64,000 nucleotides of DNA, taken from Streptomyces sp. NBC_00154 (GTDB lineage Bacteria; Actinomycetota; Actinomycetes; Streptomycetales; Streptomycetaceae). Both the position numbers and the translations under genes were made by a program. Location: assembly GCF_026342835.1 (NCBI RefSeq), contig NZ_JAPEMI010000001.1:1122501-1186500 (forward strand). The letters are read 5' to 3'. Below the pieces are notes generated by a model. It was not told the origin of the DNA. It ran no database searches and was given only the letters and a program-made list of their open reading frames with translations. This document shows positions 18,937 to 28,062 of this stretch, one piece after another (the first letter of the stretch is position 1; every line of letters starts with the position of its first letter).

Positions 18937-20487
18937 TCACGAACCCTGCGGCTGGCGAGCGCTGTTGGTGTCGAGCCGCGGGCCCTTGGACAGGAACTCG
19001 GACCAGGCGAGCGGGACGAGAGCGGGCGTCACCTTCTCGTATCCGAGCCTGATCTGCGCCTGGCTGGGTTCGGGGCGGCCGTCCGTCCCGTTCTGCTGCT
19101 CGCCGGCCCCGATGTCGGAACGCTCGGCGTCGCTGTCGCCGTTCGCCTGAACGGCGTACCGCAGTCCGGTGTCGGTCACCAGGAAGAGTGAGCCGTCGGG
19201 GCTGGCCTGCTGCCCTCGGAACTGGGTGTAGAGGAGGCCGCTGCCGGGGGTGACGTACGTGCTGGTGCCACCGGCGCTGATGGAGGCGGGGTACGCGGTG
19301 CCCGCCCAGGTGCTGAGCGTCGGGCGGCCGTTGCCGTCGACCTTGCGCAGCACGCTGCAGATGGTGTCGCGGTCGCCGCTGCCACCGTCGGCGGCATTCA
19401 CCTGGACGGTCTTCCGCGTGGGCCAGTGTGCTGCCTGGCCGGTGAAGGCAGCGGGGTCGGGGACGAACTTCTGGAGTCCGACGGCGCGCGCCTCACTGTT
19501 CAGGTTGAGGCCGGCGGTCTGCGGGGAGTTGATCAGCAGCCAGGCGGTGAACTCGGAGACCGGCTGGGCCTTGCCGTCGAGGACCACGTAGTGGGTGGTG
19601 CCTTCGCCGTTACGGGTCCGCAGGACCATGCCGACCCTGTTCTCCTCCGTGGAGAGCTGTCCTTGGATGTGCGCGTTCGCGCCGACGGTGCCGGGAATCT
19701 GCGGGAAGACGATCGGGCTGCCGTCGTTCAGGGTGGCCAGCCAGTCGTCGGTGACGGACTGCGGCTGCCGGCTGCCGACGAGGGCGCCGGTCAGGTGGCC
19801 GTTGTCGGCGGCGGTCTCGTCGATGCGGTATTTGGTTCCGCTCGCATCGACGAGATAGCGGGCTCCGGTCTGGCCCTTGACGTACAGGACCTCGCCGCCG
19901 CTGGGCCTGTTGGCGCCGTCGGTCCGCCTGTTGTCGCGTTCGGCGAAGACGAAAGCGGCCTTCTGCACGGTGTTGCCCTTGCCTCCGGGCTGTTCGCAGA
20001 CGGCCCACCGCTTGACCGTGCCCGCGTCGTTCGCCTCGGGCAGCCGGTCGGGGGCGTACGGGATGCCGAGGACCGGTCCGCGCGGCGGCCTGCCCGCGTC
20101 GAGGACGTCGTCGGGTACCTGGATGACGTCGTACTGCTGCGGGGTGAGGAGCAGTCGGGCGGAGGCGAGGTTCAGTACGGGATGCAGCAGGGTCTTCTTC
20201 TTCGTGCCCTTGCCGGTGGTGAGCACGACATAGCGGGTGGTGGACTGCTTGCCGACGATCACGTTGGTGAAGGGCTTGTCCCAGTCCTTGGGTGCGGTGG
20301 GCTTGAACATGCCGTAGGCCCCGAAGCCCGCGAGGATCAGCGCCCCGGCCACCATGCTCGGGAGGACGGCGCGCAGGGGGCGCGGCGCGCCCTCCTCGGT
20401 GCCGGTGGGCGAGGGTTGGAGAAATGCCGCCACCGTGCGTTTCTTCGCAAAGGTGTACGCGTTGAGTTCATCCCGCCGTGATGCCAT
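18937..20487 (-). CDS. eccB: Type VII secretion protein EccB
   Basis: Component of the ESX membrane core with a large extracytoplasmic domain. 516 residues: a short cytosolic N-terminus beginning MASRRDELNAYTFAKKRTVAAF, typical of EccB, one transmembrane helix (about residues 41-61), then an extracellular domain of about 450 residues built of repeats (VLTTGKGTKK...LYAVQANG-like segments). The frame is open 162 bases further upstream, but the ATG at 20487 matches the family N-terminus and has GGGAG upstream. Divergent from eccE; the 226-bp spacer has a TAGGGT (20630-20635) for eccE with a poorly placed -35. Confidence 0.95.
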   Translation of the reverse strand: MASRRDELNAYTFAKKRTVAAFLQPSPTGTEEGAPRPLRAVLPSMVAGALILAGFGAYGMFKPTAPKDWDKPFTNVIVGKQSTTRYVVLTTGKGTKKKTLLHPVLNLASARLLLTPQQYDVIQVPDDVLDAGRPPRGPVLGIPYAPDRLPEANDAGTVKRWAVCEQPGGKGNTVQKAAFVFAERDNRRTDGANRPSGGEVLYVKGQTGARYLVDASGTKYRIDETAADNGHLTGALVGSRQPQSVTDDWLATLNDGSPIVFPQIPGTVGANAHIQGQLSTEENRVGMVLRTRNGEGTTHYVVLDGKAQPVSEFTAWLLINSPQTAGLNLNSEARAVGLQKFVPDPAAFTGQAAHWPTRKTVQVNAADGGSGDRDTICSVLRKVDGNGRPTLSTWAGTAYPASISAGGTSTYVTPGSGLLYTQFRGQQASPDGSLFLVTDTGLRYAVQANGDSDAERSDIGAGEQQNGTDGRPEPSQAQIRLGYEKVTPALVPLAWSEFLSKGPRLDTNSARQPQGS

Positions 20488-20713
20488 GAGTCTGCGTGTC
20501 TCCCGTGTCTCCCCGCGCGGCTCCAGGAGTTCGCGTCCCCCGACCCCTGCGCCGGCCCCCTGGATGCCGGACCGCGCTGCCGGACAGGCCCCTACTATGC
20601 CTGCTGACCCCGGGCGGCTGCGGGGCGGGTAGGGTGATCCAGCCGCCAAAGCCCCCGGCGGGACTGGGGTGATCGGGTCGAAACGGGGGCCTTATGAACG
20701 GGGGAATGCCGGA

Positions 20714-22078
20714 ATGATGTCTTCCGCGACGCGGACACGTCCGGCCGGGAACGCACCGCCCCCCGCAGCCCGTACACCCGCCGGAGCGGCGTCCTCCCCG
20801 TACCCGCCCGGCGGACCGGCGCGCGGCTCCTCCGGCCCCGGCCGACAAGCCGTCCCGCGGCTGAACGGACGCCCCGGACACTTCGGTTCGTTCCGATTGC
20901 AACAACTCGTACTGATCGAGATCGCGGCTGCGCTGCTGCTGGTGTCCTGGGTGATCGAGCCTCTGCTGCTGGTTCCGGCCGGCGCGGTCGCCACTGCGCT
21001 GGTGCTGCTCGCCGTCCTCCGCAGGCACCGCCGTTCGCTGCCCGAATGGCTGGGCACCGCGATGGCGCTGCGCGCGCGTACCCGCAGGGCCGCGTCGCTG
21101 GTGCTGCCCGCAGGTACTGAGCCGGGGATCGCGCCCGCCGTCGAGTGCGAACCGGCGCTGCGCATGTACTCGTTCAGCGACCGTGACCGGCGGCCGGTCG
21201 GGATGATCGGCGACGGTACGTTCCTCACGGCCGTACTGCAGATCGAGTCGGACGCCACGGCTTTGCGGCCCGACCGGTCCGCGCAGCCGTTGCCGCTGAC
21301 CCTGGTCCGAGAAGTGCTCGACGTCGACGGCATCCGCCTGGAGTCGGCGCAGATCGTGCAGCACACCCAGCCCGCGCCCGCCCCGCATCTGCCCCCGCAG
21401 TCCGTCGCGGCACGCAACTACGCACCGCTGCAGGCCCGGACGGGATCGCCCGCGGTCCGGATCACCTGGATCGCGCTCAAGCTGGACCCGGAGCTCTGCC
21501 CGGAGGCCGTGCAGGCGCGCGGCGGCGGGGTCGAGGGAGCGCAGAAGTGTCTCGTACGCGCTGCCGATCAGCTGGCCAGCAGACTGACGGGGGCCGGTTT
21601 CCGCGCGACGGTGCTGACCGAGCAGGAGTTGACGTCGGCGATCGCGACCTCGGCCTGCGTCAGCCCGTCGGCGATGGAGCAGGCGGGCCGGACCCGCACA
21701 CCGGCGCGGCGCACCCAGGAGAACGCGCGGACCTGGCGCTGCGACGACCGGTGGCACACCACCTACTGGGTGGGACGCTGGCCGCAGTTCGGCGCGGCGA
21801 CGAACGGTGGCGGGGCGTCGATGCCGCAGCTGGTCGCACTGCTGACCTCGCTCCCGGCGCTCGCCACGACCTTCAGCCTGACGCTGGGACACGGCGACCG
21901 GCAGGAGGCCTCGATCGCCGGCCATGTCCGGATCACCGGACGCAGTGACGAGGAACTGCTCGCCGCCCGGCATGAGTTGGAGCGCACCGCGCGTGGCGTG
22001 AACACGTCGCTGGTGCGACTCGACCGCGAGCAGCTGCCCGGCGTGCTCGCCACGCTGCCGCTCGGGGGTACCCGCTGA
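20714..22078 (+). CDS. eccE: Type VII secretion protein EccE
   Basis: Peripheral-membrane component of the ESX complex. 454 residues: a Pro/Ala-rich N-terminal tail, two adjacent hydrophobic segments (about residues 62-100: LVLIEIAAALLLVSWVIEPLL and the following helix) and a C-terminal soluble domain. ATG at 20714 has GGGGGA eight bases upstream; an adjoining ATG (20717) is equally possible. Its stop overlaps the next gene's ATG by one base (TGATG), so both are translated together. Family assignment rests on position, architecture and length rather than on a sharp motif. Confidence 0.85.
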   Translation: MMSSATRTRPAGNAPPPAARTPAGAASSPYPPGGPARGSSGPGRQAVPRLNGRPGHFGSFRLQQLVLIEIAAALLLVSWVIEPLLLVPAGAVATALVLLAVLRRHRRSLPEWLGTAMALRARTRRAASLVLPAGTEPGIAPAVECEPALRMYSFSDRDRRPVGMIGDGTFLTAVLQIESDATALRPDRSAQPLPLTLVREVLDVDGIRLESAQIVQHTQPAPAPHLPPQSVAARNYAPLQARTGSPAVRITWIALKLDPELCPEAVQARGGGVEGAQKCLVRAADQLASRLTGAGFRATVLTEQELTSAIATSACVSPSAMEQAGRTRTPARRTQENARTWRCDDRWHTTYWVGRWPQFGAATNGGGASMPQLVALLTSLPALATTFSLTLGHGDRQEASIAGHVRITGRSDEELLAARHELERTARGVNTSLVRLDREQLPGVLATLPLGGTR

Positions 22079-22800
22079 TGTCCGTACCCACCAGTGCCCG
22101 CGCCCGGCTGGGCTTCGGGCTGATCGGACCGCGTCGCAGCCGGCACACGGTCTCCGTCGAGCAACTGGCCTCGATGGCCCTGCCGGTCGGCGACGACGGC
22201 ATGGTGATCGGTGTGGATGCCGAGGGGCGGCCCGCCGTGCTCGGCATCAACCGGCCGACGCCGTACGACGTCACGCTGATCGGCGGGTTGTGGACGGCGC
22301 AGGTGCTGGCCCTGCGGGCGGCCGCGACCGGTGCCCGGATCGTCGTGGAGACCGGCCGGGCCCACGCCTGGACAGGGCTCGCACAGGCGGCCGGGGGTGG
22401 CCAGCCGTGCATTTCGCTGCACGACGTGGGGCGGGTGCCACCGCAGGGCGCCTCGGCCGGCAGCCCGGTGGTCGTGGTGCGGGACTGCGGGATGCGGCCG
22501 CCGCGCGGGCGAGTGGTGTCCGGGCCCTGGCAGTCGGTGATGACGCTGCTGCCGTATCTGAGTCCGGTGGCGGCCGGATTGATGAAGAGGGCGTCCCTGG
22601 TGGGGATTCAGCGGGTATCTCCCGACGAAGCAGCGCAGATCGGGCGAATCGCGCATCTGCCGGCGACCGCGACGCAGGCGCTGTCGACGCTGGCGGACGG
22701 GGTCACCCTTTGGTGCACGGAACGGGACCGGCAGTTCGTGATGACGCAGGCCACCGATGCGGAGACCGGGCTGCTGGGCGGCGCACGACGAATGGACTGA
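22078..22800 (+). CDS. Unassigned ESX-locus protein, 240 residues
   Basis: No clear family by eye. The protein is 240 residues, soluble, without a signal peptide, with a strand-rich middle (GARIVVETGRAHAWTGLA; SPVVVVRDCGMRPPRGRV) and a hydrophobic patch near residue 160 (MTLLPYLSPVAAGL). It overlaps the eccE stop by one base and should be made in step with EccE. Sequence such as YDVTLIGGLWTAQVLALRAAA loosely recalls a nucleotide-binding or EccE-like beta-alpha fold, but there is no Walker motif. I would treat it as an ESX accessory of unknown function. Confidence 0.75.
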   Translation: MSVPTSARARLGFGLIGPRRSRHTVSVEQLASMALPVGDDGMVIGVDAEGRPAVLGINRPTPYDVTLIGGLWTAQVLALRAAATGARIVVETGRAHAWTGLAQAAGGGQPCISLHDVGRVPPQGASAGSPVVVVRDCGMRPPRGRVVSGPWQSVMTLLPYLSPVAAGLMKRASLVGIQRVSPDEAAQIGRIAHLPATATQALSTLADGVTLWCTERDRQFVMTQATDAETGLLGGARRMD

Positions 22801-23137
22801 CCGTCGCATGCGCGCGGGGTACGCACCGACCTCGGACAAGGCGCACGGAACGTTCACATATCCGTATGCAGATGTACGAGTTTGACCGCTTCGCTCTTCA
22901 TGCTCTGCCCTACTCGGTTCACTTGGGGGCTACGCGTGACGTACTGGACAGCTCTTGCGGTGCCCTGCGGCCTGCCGGAGGGGGCCCGATGACGATTAGG
23001 GTGGGTAGGGGCGCGGCAGTAGAACCTGCGGGCAGGCAGTGCGCGTCCCAAGGGGGAGAGCCGGGCGGTTCGGAATACGGGAACGGTCGCCCCCACCCAC
23101 CACGGCACAAGGGTGCTCGACCACACCAGGAGGCAAA
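22801..23137 (+). other. Intergenic leader before the MinD-like gene
   Basis: 337 bases with no gene that I can support. It has a TAGGGT (22997-23002) that could be a -10 for the downstream gene, but the region 17-19 bases upstream has no good -35. An isolated TTGACC (22884-22889) is followed by CCCTACT at an over-long spacing. The downstream end has a strong ribosome-binding site. Confidence 0.4.
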
Positions 23138-25888
23138 GTGAACGGCGATCGGGACGAAATCCGAGAGGGCTGGAGCAGGCCCGTCGACGAGTCGTCCGAC
23201 GCGGAGCCCGCCGAGATGACGGGTGAGTTCACCATCGACTACACCCCGCCCGCCTGGTACACGCAGAACGCGTCCGGGGACTCGTCGGGCGGGGCCGGAT
23301 CGCACCTGGCGCCGCCTCCGCCCAACGGGGCGCCGGTGTCCGTGCCCGGGCTGCCGGCCGGGGGCGGCTTCGAGCCCACCTGGACTCCGACGCCGCCCGC
23401 ACCCGCACCGCCGGTGGCACCGGTCGCGCCGACACCCCCTGCTGCTGCCGCTGCCGCTGATTCCTCTTCCTCCCCCGCGCCCGGGGCGGGGGAGGCAAAT
23501 GGTGCGCCGGCTCCTTTCGGAGGCGGAGACCTGGAGAGCGGCGCGACCATGCGGTTCTCGCCGGCCGCGCTGAAGCGGGAGATCGCGGAGCGGGAGGCTG
23601 CGGCCGCGGAGGCCGCGGACGCGGAGGCCGCGGACGCCGCTGTGGCCGCGACCGCGGCCGCGACAACTACCCCGCCGGCAGACGCCGGTGCCGGTGATCG
23701 TGGCGGGGACGGTGGCGCTGCCGATTCGGGCGCGACCGCCGGATCCGATTCCGGACAGCCTTCCGACGTGGCGACCGACTACGGCAACGATGATGCGGGA
23801 CCGGCGACCGATGCGGTCAGGGACTCCGTTACGGACGAGGTTCCTGCCGACGTTCCTGCCGACGCCGACGAGCCTGTCGGCCCTGCGCCCTCGGACGCCA
23901 TTTCGGATGCGGTGCCGCCGACCGCTGCGCCGCCGACCCCTTGGACCCCGGCACCGCCCGCGCAGGGCGCTCTGCCGCCGCTGCCGCCCGCCTTCCAGCC
24001 GGCCGCGCCGCAGCCCGACGCGCCCCAACCGGCGCCGCAGTGGCCGGCGACGGGGCCTGCCCAGACGAACCAGGCGCCCGGCGGTTATGGGTTCCCGAAC
24101 CCCGCGCAGGCGCCGCACACGCCTCAGGCACCGCAAGCGCCTCAGCTGCCTGCCCAGCGGAACGCCCCGGCGCCGCAGGGCGGTTACGGATTCCCGCCGC
24201 AGCCGCAGGCGCCCGCCCAGGGAGTGCCGCTGCCGCCGCAGGTTCCGCAGCACCCCGCTCCCCCCGCGCCGCCGGTGCAAGGCGCATACGGGTTCCCGCA
24301 ACCGCCTCAGGTGCCGCAGCCACCGCAGTGGCCCGCACAGCAGAGCGCCCCGCAGCCGCCCCAAGCCCACCAGGCGCCCCAGCCGCCGGTCCAGGGCGCG
24401 CCCAATCTGCCCGCGCCGGTCGCGCCCCAGCCGCCCGCCCACCAGCAACAGCCCCAGCAGCTGCATCCGCAACAGCAGCCGCCGCAGGGTCCGCCCGTCG
24501 ACCCGCGCACCGGCGCGGCCTGGCCCACCCCGGTCACCCATGACCAGCGCGAGCGTTCCGTGCCCGGCGCACCCCTCGGTTACACGGCGGCTGTGGAGCT
24601 GTCCTCCGACCGCCTGGTCCGGGGCAAGCAGAAGGCCAAGAGCAGCCGTGCGCCGTCCGCCGCGTCCCGCTTCAAGCTGGGCAACAAGAAGGAGGAGGTC
24701 GAGCGGCAGCGCAAGCTCGACCTGATCCGTACGCCCGTGCTGTCGTGCTACCGGATCGCGGTCATCAGCCTCAAGGGCGGTGTCGGCAAGACCACGACGA
24801 CCACCGCGCTCGGCGCGACCCTGGCCACCGAGCGCCAGGACAAGATCCTCGCCATCGACGCCAACCCGGACGCCGGTACGCTCGGCCGCCGCGTGCGTCG
24901 CGAGACCGGGGCCACCATCCGTGACCTGGTCCAGGCGATCCCATACCTCAACTCGTACATGGACATCCGCCGCTTCACCTCTCAGGCGCCCTCCGGTCTG
25001 GAGATCATCGCCAACGACGTGGACCCGGCGGTCTCGACGACCTTCAACGACGAGGACTACCGGCGCGCGATCGATGTCCTCGGCAAGCAGTACCCGATCA
25101 TCCTCACCGACTCGGGTACCGGTCTGCTCTACAGCGCGATGCGCGGAGTGCTGGACCTCGCCGACCAGTTGATCATCATCTCGACGCCGTCGGTCGACGG
25201 CGCCTCGAGTGCCTCCACGACGCTGGACTGGCTGTCGGCGCACGGGTACGCGGAACTGGTGCAGCGCTCGATCACCGTCATTTCCGGGGTCCGCGAGACC
25301 GGGAAGATGATCAAGGTCGATGACATCGTGCAGCACTTCGAGACGCGCTGCCGGGGTGTGATCGTCGTACCGTTCGACGAGCATCTGTCGGCCGGCGCCG
25401 AGGTCGACCTGGACATGATGCGCCCGAAGACCCGCGAGGCCTACTTCAACCTCTCCGCGCTGGTCGCCGAGGACTTCCCGCGCGCTCAGCAGCAGCAGGG
25501 TCTATGGACGTCGGACGGCAACAACCCGCCGCCACAGTTCGCCCCGCCGATGCCCGGACACCAGATGCCCGGTCAGCAGCCGTACGCACCGCAGCAGACG
25601 GGCCAGCCGTATCCGCCTCAGCAGCCCTACCCGCCCCATCAGCCGTACGGGGGACAGCAGCCGTATCCCCCGCACCCCGGTCCCGGTGCGCAGCAGAACG
25701 GCTGGCAGCAGTCGCTGCCGTCCCAGGCCCAGTCCCCGGCGAGCCCGGCCGGCCCGCCCGCGCCGCAGCAGCACGGCGGTCAGCCCGGCTTGCCGGCACA
25801 GCAGGACCACCCCGAACTGCAAGGTCCCGTCCCGCCCGCGGGCTGGCAGCAGCACCCTCCGCAGCCACCGCCAGCGCCTCAGCAGTAA
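23138..25888 (+). CDS. MinD/ParA-like ATPase with long proline-rich tails
   Basis: 916 residues in three parts. About the first 540 are low-complexity Pro/Ala/Gln/Asp-rich sequence with tyrosine-glycine-phenylalanine repeats (GGYGFP, GAYGFP). Then comes a deviant Walker A P-loop ATPase with [15 protein letters not shown] at about 546-559 (signature lysine K546) and a switch region ([14 protein letters not shown]). A Pro/Gln/Tyr-rich tail of about 130 residues (PYAPQQ, PYPPQQ repeats) ends it. GTG at 23138 with AGGAGG five bases upstream. It sits at the end of the ESX locus. In this family ATP-dependent dimers position cargo on membrane or nucleoid; a link to ESX placement or sporulation is inference. 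A strong terminator follows. Confidence 0.88.
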   Translation: MNGDRDEIREGWSRPVDESSDAEPAEMTGEFTIDYTPPAWYTQNASGDSSGGAGSHLAPPPPNGAPVSVPGLPAGGGFEPTWTPTPPAPAPPVAPVAPTPPAAAAAADSSSSPAPGAGEANGAPAPFGGGDLESGATMRFSPAALKREIAEREAAAAEAADAEAADAAVAATAAATTTPPADAGAGDRGGDGGAADSGATAGSDSGQPSDVATDYGNDDAGPATDAVRDSVTDEVPADVPADADEPVGPAPSDAISDAVPPTAAPPTPWTPAPPAQGALPPLPPAFQPAAPQPDAPQPAPQWPATGPAQTNQAPGGYGFPNPAQAPHTPQAPQAPQLPAQRNAPAPQGGYGFPPQPQAPAQGVPLPPQVPQHPAPPAPPVQGAYGFPQPPQVPQPPQWPAQQSAPQPPQAHQAPQPPVQGAPNLPAPVAPQPPAHQQQPQQLHPQQQPPQGPPVDPRTGAAWPTPVTHDQRERSVPGAPLGYTAAVELSSDRLVRGKQKAKSSRAPSAASRFKLGNKKEEVERQRKLDLIRTPVLSCYRIAVISLKGGVGKTTTTTALGATLATERQDKILAIDANPDAGTLGRRVRRETGATIRDLVQAIPYLNSYMDIRRFTSQAPSGLEIIANDVDPAVSTTFNDEDYRRAIDVLGKQYPIILTDSGTGLLYSAMRGVLDLADQLIIISTPSVDGASSASTTLDWLSAHGYAELVQRSITVISGVRETGKMIKVDDIVQHFETRCRGVIVVPFDEHLSAGAEVDLDMMRPKTREAYFNLSALVAEDFPRAQQQQGLWTSDGNNPPPQFAPPMPGHQMPGQQPYAPQQTGQPYPPQQPYPPHQPYGGQQPYPPHPGPGAQQNGWQQSLPSQAQSPASPAGPPAPQQHGGQPGLPAQQDHPELQGPVPPAGWQQHPPQPPPAPQQ
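23390..24520 (+). repeat. Proline-rich degenerate coding repeats
   Basis: Within the MinD-like gene, C-rich degenerate repeats encode Ala/Pro/Gln tracts and recurring GGYGFP/GAYGFP units (about residues 310-390). A second such block codes the C-terminal tail (25560-25880). Confidence 0.7.
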
Positions 25889-25910
25889 GGCATCAGAGGT
25901 CTAAACCAAT

Positions 25911-25944
25911 GAGGGCCCGCACCGTCCCGACGGTGCGGGCCCTC
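25911..25944 (+). terminator. Terminator after the MinD-like gene
   Basis: A perfect 14-bp stem (GAGGGCCCGCACCG and its complement) with a 6-base loop, starting 22 bases past the stop codon. It closes the ESX locus. Confidence 0.85.
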
Positions 25945-25982
25945 TGGGCATTCCTGCAGCCCACACGCCGTTTGGGGCACCG

Positions 25983-26012
25983 TTGACGCGACTCGACCAG
26001 CGCTGGTAGACC
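25983..26012 (+). promoter_or_regulatory. Candidate promoter of the ABC transporter operon
   Basis: TTGACG (25983-25988) and TAGACC (26007-26012) with an 18-base spacer, just past the terminator and 74 bases before the start codon of the binding-protein gene. Confidence 0.55.
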
Positions 26013-26085
26013 TTCGCTTCACCAGTTGGCGAACCAGAGATCAACCCGCCTTCTCCGTGCGAGTCATGACGCGAGGTCCCTGTTC

Positions 26086-27966
26086 ATGGTCACAAGAGTC
26101 CCACCACCCTCCGCTCAGCCACGCTCACGTATGCGTATCCTCCTGGCATCCGGTGCCGCGGCCCTCGCATTGGCGGCCGGATCGATCGTCCCGGGGATGC
26201 CCGTCGGCGCCGCCCCGCAGCAGGCGCAGGCAGCCGACAACGGCAAGACGACGCTGACCGTCGCGGTCGCACAGAGCGTCGACTCACTGAGCCCGTTCCT
26301 CGCTCAGCGGCTGATGAGCACCAGCGTCCACCGGCTGATGTACGACTTCCTCACCAACTACGACCCCAAGGACAACCACACGGTCCCTGGGCTCGCCACC
26401 AAGTGGGAGCCGTCCGCCGACAAGCTGACCTGGACGTACACCATACGGTCCAACTCCAAGTGGTCGGACGGGCAGCAGGCCACCGCCGAGGACGCGGCGT
26501 GGACCTTCAACAAGATGATGACCGACGAAGGCGCCGCCACCGCGAACGGCAGCTTCGTCGCGAACTTCAAGAAGGTGACGGCGCCCAGCCCGGAGAAGCT
26601 GGTCATCGAGCTGAAGCAGCCTCAGGCCACCATGGCCGCCCTCGACGTGCCGATCGTGCCGAAGCATGTCTGGGAGAAGGTCGGGGACTTCTCGAAGTTC
26701 AACAACGACACCAAGTTCCCGATCGTGGGCAACGGGCCGTACATCCTGACCGACTACAAGGTCGACCAGTATGTGAAGCTCAAGGCCAACAAGAGCTTCT
26801 GGCGCGGCGCCCCCAAGTTCGACGAACTGGTCTTCAAGACGTACAAGGACCAGGACGCCGCGGTCGCCGCCCTGCGCAAGGGTGAGGTCTCGTTCGTCGC
26901 GGGCGCCCCCGCGCTCACGCCCGCCCAGGCCGCGTCCCTCAAGGGCGACAAGAACATCAAGGTCAACGAGGGTCCGGGCCGCCGCTTCTTCGCGCTGGCC
27001 ACCAACCCGGGTGCGCAGACCAAGGACGGCAAGAAGTTCGGCGACGGCAACAAGGCCCTGCTCGACCAGAAGGTCCGTCGGGCGCTGTTCCTGTCGATCG
27101 ACCGCAAGACCATCATCGACAAGGTCTTCCAGGGCCACGCCGTCGAGGGACAGGGCTACATTCCGCCGCGTTTCTCGGACTACTTCTGGCAGCCGTCCGA
27201 CAGCCAGAAGCTGTCGTACGACCCCGACCGGGCGGGAAAGCTCCTCGACCAGGCGGGGTACAAGCTCAAGGGCGACCAGCGCGTCGGCAAGGACGGCAAG
27301 CCGCTCGACCTGCGCATCCTGTGCCACGCCACGGACCCGAACGACAAGGCGATCGGCAAGTACCTCAAGGAGTGGTGGGGCAAGCTCGGCATCGGCCTGA
27401 AGGTCGACTGCCGCGACGACGTCTCGGTGCCCTGGTACGCCGGTGAGTACGACCTCGCCTTCGACGGCTGGTCCGTCAACCCGGACCCGGACTTCGTCCT
27501 GGGCATCCACACCTGCTCGGCCCTGCCCGCCAAGGCCAAGGAGAGCGCGGCCACGGACAACTTCATCTGCGACAAGACGTACGACGAGCTGTACAAGAAG
27601 CAGCTCGCCGAGTACGACCCGGCCAAGCGGGCGGACATCGTCAAGCAGATGGAGTCGTGGATGTACGACTCCGGGTACATGAACATCATCGCGTACCCGA
27701 ACGCGGTCGAGGCGTACCGCACCGACCAGATCAAGTCCATCACCACCATGCCCGAGGCGGCCGGCAACATCTACGGCCAGGACGGGTACTGGAGTTGGTG
27801 GTCGGCCGTTCCGGCAGCCGCCGACGGCAAGAACGGTTCGGCCGCCGACGACGGTGGCAGCTCGACCGGTGTCGTCATCGGCATCGTCGTCGCCGTGGTG
27901 GTGGTCGCCGGTGGCGGGTTCCTCCTCGCGCGGCGTCGCCGCAGCACGGCGGAGGAACGCGAATAA
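26086..27966 (+). CDS. ABC transporter substrate-binding protein, family 5
   Basis: Extracellular solute receptor for an oligopeptide/nickel-type importer. 626 residues: a Sec signal with positively charged start and hydrophobic core (about 17-38), cleavage expected near AQA|ADN, then the SBP_bac_5 domain (VAQSVDSLSPFLAQRLMSTS onward, with YTIRSNSKWSDGQQ). Unusually it has no lipobox; instead a C-terminal helix (about 592-614, GVVIGIVVAVVVVAGGGFLL) followed by RRRR anchors it. ATG at 26086 with GAGG nine bases upstream. First gene of a five-gene operon. The ligand is probably a peptide, but this is not proven by sequence. Confidence 0.93.
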   Translation: MVTRVPPPSAQPRSRMRILLASGAAALALAAGSIVPGMPVGAAPQQAQAADNGKTTLTVAVAQSVDSLSPFLAQRLMSTSVHRLMYDFLTNYDPKDNHTVPGLATKWEPSADKLTWTYTIRSNSKWSDGQQATAEDAAWTFNKMMTDEGAATANGSFVANFKKVTAPSPEKLVIELKQPQATMAALDVPIVPKHVWEKVGDFSKFNNDTKFPIVGNGPYILTDYKVDQYVKLKANKSFWRGAPKFDELVFKTYKDQDAAVAALRKGEVSFVAGAPALTPAQAASLKGDKNIKVNEGPGRRFFALATNPGAQTKDGKKFGDGNKALLDQKVRRALFLSIDRKTIIDKVFQGHAVEGQGYIPPRFSDYFWQPSDSQKLSYDPDRAGKLLDQAGYKLKGDQRVGKDGKPLDLRILCHATDPNDKAIGKYLKEWWGKLGIGLKVDCRDDVSVPWYAGEYDLAFDGWSVNPDPDFVLGIHTCSALPAKAKESAATDNFICDKTYDELYKKQLAEYDPAKRADIVKQMESWMYDSGYMNIIAYPNAVEAYRTDQIKSITTMPEAAGNIYGQDGYWSWWSAVPAAADGKNGSAADDGGSSTGVVIGIVVAVVVVAGGGFLLARRRRSTAEERE

Positions 27967-27983
27967 TCACGCGAACGGGATGA

Positions 27984-28031
27984 GAGGGACCGGCAGGGGG
28001 CCACGACATCGCATCCCTCTGCCGGTCCCTC
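27984..28031 (+). terminator. Intercistronic hairpin, SBP to permease
   Basis: A perfect 13-bp stem (GAGGGACCGGCAG and its complement) with a 22-base loop lies 18 bases after the binding-protein stop and 31 before the permease start. More likely an attenuator or 3'-end stabiliser that raises binding protein over channel subunits than a full stop. Confidence 0.65.
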
Positions 28032-28062
28032 CAAGTGCAGCACGAGTAACGAGAGTTCCCCC

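Noticed and set aside
22997..23002. TAGGGT as -10 box for the MinD-like gene
   Set aside because: No acceptable -35 at 16-19 bases upstream, so not listed as a promoter.
22919..25384. 821-residue minus-strand frame antisense to the MinD-like gene
   Set aside because: Arg/Gly-rich shadow of the proline-rich repeats; no start signal.
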